This document shows positions 28,452 to 36,280 of a stretch of DNA of 64,000 nucleotides, one piece after another; position 1 is the first letter of the stretch; each line of letters starts with the position of its first letter. A program made the translations under genes and the position numbers. The stretch is from the NCBI RefSeq assembly GCF_001426195.1, contig NZ_LMRS01000023.1:1-64000 (forward strand), given 5' to 3'. The notes beneath the pieces were generated by a model, which saw only the letters and a list, made by a program, of their open reading frames with translations, had not been told where the DNA came from and made no database searches. The stretch comes from Sphingomonas sp. Leaf339. Its GTDB lineage: Bacteria; Pseudomonadota; Alphaproteobacteria; Sphingomonadales; Sphingomonadaceae.

Positions 28452-29288
28452 ATGTCCTTCCGCACACTGCTCCCCACTCACCGGCTCCTGCGTACCGGCG
28501 CAGCGGCCATCTTCCTGGCCGCCGCCATGCTGATGCCGTCGGTGGCCTCGACACAGGCGCGTCCGGCAACCGCCGCCTCAACCGCCGCACGGGCGCCGAT
28601 GGCCGGCGTCACCGTCGTCGCACGATACCCGCATGATGCGACCGCCTTTACCGAGGGGCTGATCTGGCACGACGGCGCGCTGTACGAAAGCGTCGGGCGG
28701 GAGGGGCAATCGGATGTCCGCCGGGTGCGGCTGGCCGATGGCAAAGTCGAACGGCGTGGCACGATCCCACCGGCGCAGTTCGGCGAGGGTCTTGCGGCAT
28801 GGCGGAACGAGCTGATCAGCCTGACCTGGCATGACGGCATCGCCCATCGTTGGAACGCCAAGACTTTGAAGCGGCACGGCCAATCGCGCTTCGTCAGCGA
28901 AGGCTGGGGCCTGACCAGCGACGGCCACGCGCTGATCCAGTCGGATGGCACGGCGACGCTGCGCTTCCTCGACCCCATGACGCTGAAGGTGCGGCGGCAG
29001 GTGTCGGTGACGCTGAACGGCCGGCCGCTCGACCAGATCAACGAGCTGGAATGGGTGGACGGCGCGATCCTGGCGAATGTCTGGCACCAGCCGTTTTTGG
29101 TACGGATCGATCCGGCGAGCGGCCGAGTGACGCGGATCATCGACCTGCGCCCGCTGGTCGCGGAGATCGGGGCGCGCGACCCGGAGGCGGTGGCTAACGG
29201 TATCGCCTATGATGCGGCGAAGAAGCGGCTGTTCGTCACGGGCAAGTTGTGGCCGACGGTGTTCGAGATACGGCTGAACGACCGATAG
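28452..29288 (+). CDS. Exported glutaminyl-peptide cyclotransferase
   Basis: 278 residues with a signal peptide (AAAIFLAAAMLMPSVAST). The beta-propeller sequence has the plant/bacterial glutamine cyclotransferase hallmarks: YPHDATAFTEGLIWHDGALYESVG near the N-terminus, GWGLTSDG, LDQINELEWVDGAILANVW and the ending FVTGKLWPTVFEI. It converts N-terminal glutamine of exported proteins to pyroglutamate. ACGGAG 6 bases before ATG 28452 decides the start. Confidence 0.9.
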   Translation: MSFRTLLPTHRLLRTGAAAIFLAAAMLMPSVASTQARPATAASTAARAPMAGVTVVARYPHDATAFTEGLIWHDGALYESVGREGQSDVRRVRLADGKVERRGTIPPAQFGEGLAAWRNELISLTWHDGIAHRWNAKTLKRHGQSRFVSEGWGLTSDGHALIQSDGTATLRFLDPMTLKVRRQVSVTLNGRPLDQINELEWVDGAILANVWHQPFLVRIDPASGRVTRIIDLRPLVAEIGARDPEAVANGIAYDAAKKRLFVTGKLWPTVFEIRLNDR

Positions 29289-29352
29289 GCATCGCCGCCG
29301 CCACGGATCGCTGACGGCCCCTCACGCGTATCCCGCCACAAGGGAGATACGC

Positions 29353-30327
29353 ATGGGCAGGATGATCGACGGCACGTGGCACGCCGGCAATGTGACGGAC
29401 GACTCGGCGGACGGCAGCTTTCAGCGGCAGGATGCGGGCTTTCGCGACTGGGTAACTGCCGATGGCGGGCCGGGGCCAGATGGCCAGCCGGGGCGACCGG
29501 CGGCAGCGGGGCGGTATCATCTGTATGTCAGCTATGCCTGCCCCTGGGCGCACCGCACGCTGATCGTCCGTGCGCTGAAGGGGCTGGAGGACATCATCGG
29601 CGTGTCGGTCGTCGATCCGGTGATGCTGGACCATGGCTGGACCTTCGCGCGCGATCATGGCGGCACCGGCGATCCGCTGCACGGCGCGGACTATCTGTGG
29701 CAGCTCTACGCCCGCGCGCGGCCTGGCTACACCGGCAAGGTGACGGTGCCGGTGCTGTGGGACCGCGAAACCGATACGATCGTCAGCAACGAATCGTCCG
29801 AGATCATCCGGATGCTGACCGGCGCCTGGGACGAGCTGGGCGCGACCGAAGGCGATTATTATCCGGCATCGCTGCGGCCGGAGATCGATGCGATCAACGC
29901 CGATATCTACGACCGGGTGAACAACGGCGTGTACAAGGCAGGCTTCGCGACGACGCAGACCGCCTATGAAGAGGCTGTGGAGCCGTTGTTCGCGACGCTC
30001 GACCGGCTGGAGGAGCGGCTGACCGGTGCGGACTGGCTGGTCGGCGGGCAGATGACGGAGGCCGACATCCGCCTGTTCACCACGCTGGTGCGGTTCGATG
30101 CAACCTATGTCGGGCATTTCAAATGCAATGTCCGGCGGATCGTCGATTACCCCGCGCTAGAGGCATATCTGGAACGCATGTTGGCGATCCCCGCGATCGC
30201 GGCGACGGTGCATTTGGATCACATCAAGACGCATTATTATGCCAGCCACCGCGATCTGAACCCCTGTGGGATCATACCGGTGGGGCCGGCTCTGCCCTGG
30301 GCCAGATTGGTCGAGCCGTTCAGGTGA
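29353..30327 (+). CDS. Glutathionyl-hydroquinone reductase (GST family)
   Basis: 324 residues. The thioredoxin-like half has the active-site YACPWAHR with the nucleophilic cysteine, followed by VVDPVMLDHGWTF. The helical half has NESSEIIRMLTGAWD and DWLVGGQMTEADIRLFTTLVRFD. These are typical of the YqjG/ECM4 type of enzyme, which reduces glutathionyl-hydroquinones and helps with chlorinated or lignin-derived quinones. GGGAG precedes the ATG. The last 8 bases overlap the convergent ligase gene. Confidence 0.92.
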   Translation: MGRMIDGTWHAGNVTDDSADGSFQRQDAGFRDWVTADGGPGPDGQPGRPAAAGRYHLYVSYACPWAHRTLIVRALKGLEDIIGVSVVDPVMLDHGWTFARDHGGTGDPLHGADYLWQLYARARPGYTGKVTVPVLWDRETDTIVSNESSEIIRMLTGAWDELGATEGDYYPASLRPEIDAINADIYDRVNNGVYKAGFATTQTAYEEAVEPLFATLDRLEERLTGADWLVGGQMTEADIRLFTTLVRFDATYVGHFKCNVRRIVDYPALEAYLERMLAIPAIAATVHLDHIKTHYYASHRDLNPCGIIPVGPALPWARLVEPFR

Positions 30328-31894
30328 TCAGGTTCTGTAACGTCGCGATCCGGTCCGCTTCGGCGGCCGGCTTGTCGAGGCGGATGCGGGCGATACGCGG
30401 GAAGCGCATCGCGACGCCCGACTTATGCCGGGTGGAGGTGTGAATCGAATCGAACGCGATCTCCAGCACCAGCGTCTTCTCGACCTCGCGCACCGGCCCG
30501 AAGCGACCGGTGGTATGGTTGCGCACAAACTTGTCGAGCTGGCGCAACTCCTCGTCGGTGATGCCCGAATAGGCCTTGCCGACGGGGAGCAACTCGCCCT
30601 CCTCCGTCCAGCAGCCGAAGGTGTAGTCGCTGTAGTACGACGACCGCCGGCCGCTGCCGCGCTGGGCGTACATCATCACGCAATCGGCGGTCAGCGGATC
30701 GCGTTTCCATTTGTACCACAGCCCGGCACGACGGCCGCCGGTGTAGGGCGAATCGCGACGCTTCAGCATCACGCCCTCGATCGCCGCATCGCGCGATCCG
30801 GCGCGGATGCCCTCCAGCGCGGTGAAGTCGGCGGCGTCGATGATCTGGCTGATATCGAACCGGTCGGGATCGAGGCGCGGCACGAACGCCTCCAGCCGCG
30901 CGCGGCGTTTGGTCCATGGCAGCGCGCGCAAATCCTCGTCGCCATCGACCAGGATATCGTACAGGCGGACGAAGGCGGGATAATCGGCCAACATTTTGGC
31001 CGACACGATTTTTCGCCCCAGCCGCTGTTGCAGCGCATTAAAACTCGCCGCCTCACCGCCCTGCGCGTCGCCCTTCACTAGCAATTCGCCATCGACCGCG
31101 CCGGTTTCGGCAAATGCGGCGGCGACGTCGGGAAAGCTGCCGGTCACGTCGTCGCCGGTGCGGCTGTACAGGCGGGTCTGACCGGCGACGTGGACGATCT
31201 GGACGCGGATGCCGTCCCATTTCCATTCGGCGGCGTAATCGGCCAGATCGACACGCGCATCCTCCAGCCCGTGCGCGAGCATGAAGGGGCGGAAGACGGG
31301 GACGTCGGCGACGGTCGGCTGCGCACCGGTGCCGGTGGCCCAGGCGAACAGTTCGGGATAGGGCGCGGACAGGCCGTGCCACACCTCCTCCACCGCCTCG
31401 ACATCCAGCCCGAACGCATCGGCGAAGGCGGTCTTGGCAAGGCGGGCGGAGACGCCGATGCGCAACGCGCCCGTCGCCATCTTTAGCAGCGCGAACCGTT
31501 CCTCGGCATCGCTGCGGTCGAGCATCGTCGCCAGCATCGCCGGCGCCTCGGTGCGGGACAGATGACGGAGACGGTCGACGACCTGCGTGATCGACAATGG
31601 TTCGGGATCGACCGGCACGACGGGTGCGGGCCACAGCAACGCCACCGTCTCGGCGGTGTCGCCGACGTAATCGCGGCTCATGCGGAACAGGACGGGATCG
31701 ACGCGCTCCTCGATCAACGCCCGGATCAGCGCGGGCTTCACGCCCTTCAGATCGAGATCGCCGGTCAGCGCCGCCATCGCCCAACCGCGATCGGGATCGG
31801 GCGTGACGAGCAGATAATCGGCGATCAGTTTCAGCTTCGCATTGCGGCCCCGCGTATAGATCAGCGAATCGAGGAGCGCGGCGAAAGCATGCAT
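30320..31894 (-). CDS. ATP-dependent DNA ligase of the ligase-associated repair set
   Basis: 524 residues. The nucleotidyl-transfer motif I is EWKWDGIRVQ with adenylated lysine K225. Later motifs VDGELLVKG, RLYDILVDGDEDLR, IEGVMLKRRDSPYTGGRR and LWYKWKRDPL are in the right order, followed by an OB-fold. The N-terminal about 210 residues are the helical DNA-binding domain. This is the PP_1105-type ligase (TIGR04120) that gives the ligase-associated damage response its name. PdeM, the helicase and the exonuclease are 12-20 kb away. ATG at 31894 is chosen over an unlikely 189-codon extension that runs antisense through the next gene. Confidence 0.93.
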   Translation of the reverse strand: MHAFAALLDSLIYTRGRNAKLKLIADYLLVTPDPDRGWAMAALTGDLDLKGVKPALIRALIEERVDPVLFRMSRDYVGDTAETVALLWPAPVVPVDPEPLSITQVVDRLRHLSRTEAPAMLATMLDRSDAEERFALLKMATGALRIGVSARLAKTAFADAFGLDVEAVEEVWHGLSAPYPELFAWATGTGAQPTVADVPVFRPFMLAHGLEDARVDLADYAAEWKWDGIRVQIVHVAGQTRLYSRTGDDVTGSFPDVAAAFAETGAVDGELLVKGDAQGGEAASFNALQQRLGRKIVSAKMLADYPAFVRLYDILVDGDEDLRALPWTKRRARLEAFVPRLDPDRFDISQIIDAADFTALEGIRAGSRDAAIEGVMLKRRDSPYTGGRRAGLWYKWKRDPLTADCVMMYAQRGSGRRSSYYSDYTFGCWTEEGELLPVGKAYSGITDEELRQLDKFVRNHTTGRFGPVREVEKTLVLEIAFDSIHTSTRHKSGVAMRFPRIARIRLDKPAAEADRIATLQNLIT

Positions 31895-31955
31895 GAGGTG
31901 GCAACGCTCAGGGTCGGCGTTGCGCTCCCGCAAGAGGGGCAGGTATGAAGGCGCC

Positions 31956-32779
31956 GTGATCGTTCGGCGTCTTCTGGCGATAGCGCTCATCCTGTCGGTG
32001 CTCGCCGGTGGCCTGGTCGTGATCGCCTGGCGCAACGCGAGGGCGGACCCGGTTGTGCGCCGGGTATCTGTTGTACTGCCCGGTTGGCCGCGGGAACGGC
32101 GCCGATGACGGTCGCGCTCTTGAGCGATCTGCATGTCGGCAATTCGGCGATGGAGGCGGAACGGCTGGCGCGCATCGTCGATCAGGTGAACGCGCAGCAT
32201 CCCGATTTGGTGGTGATCGCCGGTGACTTCATCGCTGGCCATGCGCCGGCCGATGCAGCGGCCGCGCCGCAACTCGCATCCCTGGCGGCACTGAGACCGC
32301 GATGGGGAACGATCGCTGTATTGGGCAATCATGATTACTGGACCGATGCGGAACGCGTCCGGATGACGTTGCGGGCGGCGGGGATCACGGTGCTGGCGAA
32401 CGGGGCAGTCAGGCGCGGACCGCTGACCATCGGCGGGCTGGACGACCAGCCGACGCATCATGCCCGGTTACCTGGCACGTTGGCGGCGATGCGGCGATTG
32501 GGTGGCGTATCGCTGATGCTGGCGCATTCACCCGATGTCGCACCCGATCTTCCGGGTGACGTGTCATTGTTGCTGGCCGGACATACCCATTGCGGGCAAA
32601 TCGTGCTGCCGTTCTATGGCGCGCTGGGCCATGTGTCGAAATTTGGCGATCGATTTGGCTGTGGCGTGGTTCACGAGGGGAGCCGAACGACGATAATCAG
32701 CGCCGGGCTGGGTACGAGCGTCCTGCCATTGCGGCTCGGCGCACCAGCCGATCTTTGGCTGGTGCGCCTGAGCGGCTAA
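31956..32779 (+). pseudogene. Metallophosphoesterase gene, apparently frameshifted near its 5' end
   Basis: From GTG 31956 the frame encodes a membrane anchor (RRLLAIALILSVLAGGLVVIAW) and RADPVVRRVSVVLPGWP, then hits a stop at 32106. The rest continues in another frame with GTAPMTVALLSDLHVGN and full phosphoesterase motifs DLHVGN, AGDF, GNHDYW, LAHSPD and AGHTHCGQ. One extra G at about 32090 would join them into one protein of about 270 residues. It may be a real lesion, a sequencing error, or a split gene: the part from TTG 32084 or ATG 32105 is a complete soluble catalytic domain. The family is YkuE-like, exported or membrane-tethered. Confidence 0.75.
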
Positions 32780-32952
32780 TCCAGCACCTTCTTGCCCGCG
32801 ACCAGCCCCAGGACGAGGAAGATCACGAACAGCGCCAGCGCGATGAAGAAAAGGATCTTGGCGATGCCGACAAAGGCGCCGCCGATGCCGCCAAAGCCGA
32901 GGCCGCCGAGAACCAGACCGATGACGAGGAAGATGATCGCGAGCTTGAGCAT
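32776..32952 (-). CDS. DUF1328-like small membrane protein
   Basis: 58 residues with two hydrophobic helices ([19 protein letters not shown] and [20 protein letters not shown]) and the linking segment AFVGIAKIL, as in the YtjA/DUF1328 family. GAGGAAA precedes the ATG. It lies between Dps and the convergent phosphoesterase, whose stop it overlaps by 4 bases. DUF1328 proteins are often stress-induced, which fits the Dps neighbour (inference). Confidence 0.85.
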   Translation of the reverse strand: MLKLAIIFLVIGLVLGGLGFGGIGGAFVGIAKILFFIALALFVIFLVLGLVAGKKVLD

Positions 32953-32964
32953 GACGGTTTCCTC

Positions 32965-33462
32965 TTACGACTGACGGCTGGCTTCGAACAGGAACCAGGC
33001 GCGCTCTTCGGCCTGATCGATCCATTCGTCGGCGATGGACGAGGTGGCAGTATCCTTGGCGGCTTCGGCCCGCTCACGCGCGTCGCGCAGCGTCTCGATC
33101 AGCTTCAAATTGTCTTCGCGCAATTCGGCGAGCATTTCATGCGGCGGCACGAAATCCCGGTCGTTGTCGGCGATCTGCTGGCGACGGGTGATGTCGCCGA
33201 TCGACCGCAGCGTGGTGTTGCCGGTCTTGCGCACGCGCTCGGCGATCGCATCGGTCACGCCCAGAATCTGGGCCGCCTGATCGTCGAGCAGCAGGTGGTA
33301 ATCGCGGAAATGCGGACCCGACACGTGCCAGTGGAAATTCTTGGTCTTCAGATAGATCGCGAAGCAATCCGCCAGCGCCACGTTTAGCGCGTCGGCGACG
33401 GTGCGGGTGTCGTTGCGATTGAGGTCGCTGGGGGTTTCGAGGGCGGGGTTGATATCGGCCAT
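32965..33462 (-). CDS. dps: Dps family ferritin-like DNA-protection protein
   Basis: 165 residues. The ferroxidase signature KTKNFHWHVSGPHFRDYHLLLDDQ, then ARERAEAAKD and the C-terminal DEWIDQAEERAWFLFEA helix, is typical of Dps. Twelve subunits form a shell that oxidises iron with peroxide and shields DNA. GGAG lies 6 bases before ATG 33462; the open frame 61 codons upstream is ignored. It is followed 12 bases later by the DUF1328-like gene, so they are likely co-transcribed. Confidence 0.94.
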   Translation of the reverse strand: MADINPALETPSDLNRNDTRTVADALNVALADCFAIYLKTKNFHWHVSGPHFRDYHLLLDDQAAQILGVTDAIAERVRKTGNTTLRSIGDITRRQQIADNDRDFVPPHEMLAELREDNLKLIETLRDARERAEAAKDTATSSIADEWIDQAEERAWFLFEASRQS

Positions 33463-33529
33463 GCCAAGCTCCGGTGTCAGATTCGGATTCGAAACGATCC
33501 GCCCGGTAAATGGCTCCCCCCTTAATCGT

Positions 33530-33868
33530 TCACCCCGACAGGCGGACCGAGCAGGCGGCGGCGAACGTCTCGCACGCGGCGACATCCTGACGATCGCTGC
33601 CGATCGCATCGACGAGGAGCGACAGCCAACCATGGACGAGCGCACCGCACTCGCCGCGCGACAGCGCCGAATCGAGGAAGTGCGCGACGGTGACGGCGGG
33701 GTTCAGGCCGTTGCGATGCGCGATCACCCGAATCGCATCGACGTCCGGCGCGATCTCACGAGCGCGGGCGTATGGCGCGCGCACATCGATCGCGGCGATG
33801 CGGATGTTGAGGTCGGCACGAACCGCATCGAGGTCGGTCATCTGTGCCAGCGCCTGTATCGATGCCAT
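33530..33868 (-). CDS. Hypothetical protein upstream of dps
   Basis: 112 residues from ATG 33868 (a GTG at 33916 would add 16). The N-terminal half is helical with DLDAVRADLNIRIAAID, the centre has RVIAHRNGLNPAVTVAHFL, and cysteines occur near the C-terminus (GECGALV, ACETFAAACSV). No signal peptide or membrane segment. The family is not recognised. It runs in the same direction as dps, 67 bases upstream. Confidence 0.6.
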   Translation of the reverse strand: MASIQALAQMTDLDAVRADLNIRIAAIDVRAPYARAREIAPDVDAIRVIAHRNGLNPAVTVAHFLDSALSRGECGALVHGWLSLLVDAIGSDRQDVAACETFAAACSVRLSG

Positions 33869-33953
33869 GGTGGCCGTCCCCAAATCATTGTTCTGATGCC
33901 GCATCATGCTGCGCACAGTTTTGTTAAAGCCCGATGAACCCCATGGTTAAAAC

Positions 33954-33970
33954 ACGGGCAAAATGCCCGT
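33954..33970. promoter_or_regulatory. Short perfect hairpin upstream of rpmG
   Basis: ACGGGC and GCCCGT pair around AAAAT, about 100 bases before the L33 gene. It could be a leader hairpin or a protein site. There is no T run on the plus strand; on the minus strand GTTTTAA follows it. Confidence 0.35.
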
Positions 33971-34067
33971 TATGGTTGACTCGGCCGCGATCATGCGCCA
34001 TGCGCCGCCACTGATCGAGCGGTGGCCTGACGGCTGGCCGCTCTCTTCTTTTTCAGGATTAGGGCTC

Positions 34068-34235
34068 ATGGCCAAGCCAACCACCGTCAAGATCAAGCTC
34101 GTCAGCACGGCCGATACCGGCTTCTTCTACGTCACCAAGAAGAACCCGCGGACCAAGACCGAGAAGCTGAGCTTCAGCAAGTATGACCCCGTCGTGCGCA
34201 AGCATGTCGAGTTCAAGGAAGCCAAGATCAAGTGA
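34068..34235 (+). CDS. rpmG: 50S ribosomal protein L33
   Basis: 55 residues: [20 protein letters not shown] followed by [21 protein letters not shown] and a basic C-terminus. It has the standard alphaproteobacterial length and lacks the zinc-binding cysteine pairs of the other L33 type, so it is the zinc-independent form. An ATG 105 bases upstream in frame is ignored because L33 starts at MAKP. Two terminators follow in tandem. Confidence 0.97.
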   Translation: MAKPTTVKIKLVSTADTGFFYVTKKNPRTKTEKLSFSKYDPVVRKHVEFKEAKIK

Positions 34236-34241
34236 TCCGGC

Positions 34242-34269
34242 GGGCGGTGTAAAGCCGCCCTTCGTTTTT
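34242..34269 (+). terminator. Rho-independent terminator of rpmG
   Basis: GGGCGG pairs with CCGCCC around TGTAAAG and is followed by TTCGTTTTT, 7 bases after the stop codon. Confidence 0.85.
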
Positions 34270-34287
34270 ACGATTGATCGGGCAGTC

Positions 34288-34315
34288 AGCCGCGGGTCAT
34301 CCTCGCGGCTTTTTG
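34288..34315 (+). terminator. Second terminator after rpmG
   Basis: AGCCGCG pairs with CGCGGCT around a 9-base loop and is followed by TTTTTG. It lies 18 bases beyond the first terminator and may also protect against read-through into the convergent divK gene. Confidence 0.75.
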
Positions 34316-34350
34316 TCGTGAATGCCAACGGTGGCCGACGACGAACGGTA

Positions 34351-34734
34351 TCAGCGAAAGCCAGAGGCGAGTTCGCTCACCGCGCTCATGAACCGGGCGA
34401 GACTGATCGGTTTCGAGATATAGGCATCCGCCCCGGCGGCGCGGATACGATCCTCGTCATCGCGCCCGGCATAGGCGGTCACCGCCATAATCGGGATACG
34501 GCTGAGCGCCGGGTCCTGCTTCAGCGCCAGGATCAGCTCATAGCCGGTCACATGCGGCATCTGGATGTCCATGATGATGAGGTCGGGTTTGAATTCGGCC
34601 GCGCGGGCCACCGCATCACGCCCGTCGCGGACAGGCTCGGCCTCCCACTCATGCGCACGCAGGAGATCGCAGAAGAGCTTCAGATTGAGTTCGTTGTCCT
34701 CGACAACGAGCACCTTTTTCGCCACGCGCTGCAT
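34351..34734 (-). CDS. divK: Single-domain response regulator DivK
   Basis: 127 residues, a receiver domain only. VEDNELNLKLFCDLLRAHEW is the DivK start, the phospho-aspartate is D56 in DLIIMDIQMPHVTGYEL, and TAYAGRDDEDRIRAAGADAYISKPIS carries the switch threonine and conserved lysine. In Caulobacter DivK controls the cell-cycle kinase network through DivJ, PleC and DivL. It is divergent from the DUF3572-like gene, as is usual in related genomes. Confidence 0.92.
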   Translation of the reverse strand: MQRVAKKVLVVEDNELNLKLFCDLLRAHEWEAEPVRDGRDAVARAAEFKPDLIIMDIQMPHVTGYELILALKQDPALSRIPIMAVTAYAGRDDEDRIRAAGADAYISKPISLARFMSAVSELASGFR

Positions 34735-34761
34735 GATCCCTTCTCAACCGGACGATAGACA

Positions 34762-35034
34762 ATGCCCGGCCCCGTTACAAACGAAGACGCTGTTTCCCTG
34801 GCACTACAGGCGCTTGTGTGGACCCTGAATGAACCGGACCGCGCCGATCGCCTGCTGGCGGTCACCGGACTCGACCCGGACGACCTGCGCAGCCGCGTCG
34901 GTGAGCCGGCCGTCCTGTCGGCGGCGCTGGGGTTTCTGGAGGGGTATGAGCCCGATCTGATCGCCTGCGCCACGGCGCTGGGCGTGTCGCCCCAGGCGCT
35001 GGTCGCCGCCCATTACCGGCTGGAACAGGCATGA
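34762..35034 (+). CDS. DUF3572-like protein
   Basis: 90 residues, all helical: EDAVSLALQALVWTLNEPDR, then AVTGLDPDDLRSRVGEPAVL and a final helix ending VAAHYRLEQA. This matches the DUF3572 pattern (by eye), a small alphaproteobacterial protein commonly next to divK. The stop overlaps the following start (ATGA). Confidence 0.8.
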   Translation: MPGPVTNEDAVSLALQALVWTLNEPDRADRLLAVTGLDPDDLRSRVGEPAVLSAALGFLEGYEPDLIACATALGVSPQALVAAHYRLEQA

Positions 35035-35666
35035 CGTCCCCCGTGAAACCCCTGCTGATCACCGATTGCGACGAAGTGCTGCTGCACATGGTCCGGCACT
35101 TCCGCGACTGGCTGGACGAGGCGCACGACATCGATTTCAATATCGGCGCGGGCGATTTCCGGAGCAGCTTGACCCGGCGCGACGGTGGCCCGCCCCCCGA
35201 TCAGGATGCGATGTGGGGCCTGCTGGGCGGGTTCTTCCCGGCCGAGATGAACCGTCAGACGCTGGTACCGCATGCCGCCGAGGCGCTGGCGATGCTGGCC
35301 GAACGGGCGGATATCGTCGTGCTCACCAACCTGCAGGATCATTGCCAGCAGGCGCGGATCGACCAGCTTGCTCGCTTTGGCATCAAGCACCGTGTGGAAT
35401 GCAATCAGGGCGGCAAGGGCGATCCCGTCGCGCGGCTGGTGGCCGAACATGGCGACCCGGTGACGGTGTTCGTCGACGATCTGGCGGTGCATCACGAATC
35501 GGTCGCGCGGGCGGCACCGGGCGTCCACCGCCTGCACATGATTTCCGACCCGGAACTTGCCGCGGCGATGCCGCCGGCGCCGGCGGCGCACGCGCGGATC
35601 GACGACTGGCGACTGGCCGGCGACTGGATCATGGCGCGATTCGCCGAGGGGCGGGCCGCCGCCTGA
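35031..35666 (+). CDS. HAD-superfamily hydrolase
   Basis: 211 residues. The nucleophile motif is ITDCDEVLLH (DxDxV), motif II is VVLTNL and the C-terminal acidic motif is VFVDDL. A helical cap lies between them (HIDFNIGAGDFRSSL-like segment). It probably dephosphorylates a small metabolite; the substrate is unknown. Overlaps the DUF3572-like gene by 4 bases and precedes the RidA-like gene by 44. Confidence 0.82.
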   Translation: MTSPVKPLLITDCDEVLLHMVRHFRDWLDEAHDIDFNIGAGDFRSSLTRRDGGPPPDQDAMWGLLGGFFPAEMNRQTLVPHAAEALAMLAERADIVVLTNLQDHCQQARIDQLARFGIKHRVECNQGGKGDPVARLVAEHGDPVTVFVDDLAVHHESVARAAPGVHRLHMISDPELAAAMPPAPAAHARIDDWRLAGDWIMARFAEGRAAA

Positions 35667-35710
35667 AGTGCGGCTTGACTGGCGGGGGCGGTGAAGGCAC
35701 GCCCGGCGCC

Positions 35711-36184
35711 ATGACCGACCATATCGACCGCACGCTCGCCGACCTCGGCCTTGCCCTGCCAGAGGCCGCGGCCCCCGTTGCCGCCTATGTCCCTGTCGTC
35801 GAGGTCAACGGCCTCGTCCATCTGTCGGGCCAGTTGCCGTTCAAGGACGGCACGCTGGTGACCGGCCGTCTCGGCGAGTCGGTGTCGCTAGAGCAGGGTC
35901 AGGAAGCCGCCCGGCTGTGCGGCCTGATGATCGTCGCGCAGTTGAAGAAGCATCTCGGCGACCTGTCGCGGGTGCGGCGGATCGTGAAGCTGGGCGTGTT
36001 CGTCAATTCGACCGGCGACTTCACCGATCAGCCCAAGGTCGCCAACGGTGCGTCGGAGCTGATGGCGGCGCTGTTCGGCGATGCCGGCCGCCATGCCCGC
36101 TCCGCCGTCGGCGTGCCGGTATTGCCGCTGGGCGCGGCGGTAGAGATCGATGCGATCGTCGAGATCGGCGAGCTGCTCGCCTGA
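35711..36184 (+). CDS. RidA/YjgF-family protein
   Basis: 157 residues, longer than the usual 125-130 because of the N-terminal stretch. Typical segments are VEVNGLVHLSGQLPF, LGDLSRVRRIVKLGVFVNS, DQPKVANGASELMAALFG and HARSAVGVPVLPLGAAVEID. This is the subgroup of reactive-enamine/imine deaminase proteins found widely in alphaproteobacteria. Cytoplasmic. Confidence 0.9.
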   Translation: MTDHIDRTLADLGLALPEAAAPVAAYVPVVEVNGLVHLSGQLPFKDGTLVTGRLGESVSLEQGQEAARLCGLMIVAQLKKHLGDLSRVRRIVKLGVFVNSTGDFTDQPKVANGASELMAALFGDAGRHARSAVGVPVLPLGAAVEIDAIVEIGELLA

Positions 36185-36280
36185 TACCCCCTGCCCGTCT
36201 GCGTCGTCGCCCCTATATGAGGCGACGATGACGTTTGCCGCCCGCTTCGCCTTCCCGCCCCGCCAATCCGGTGCAGACTC

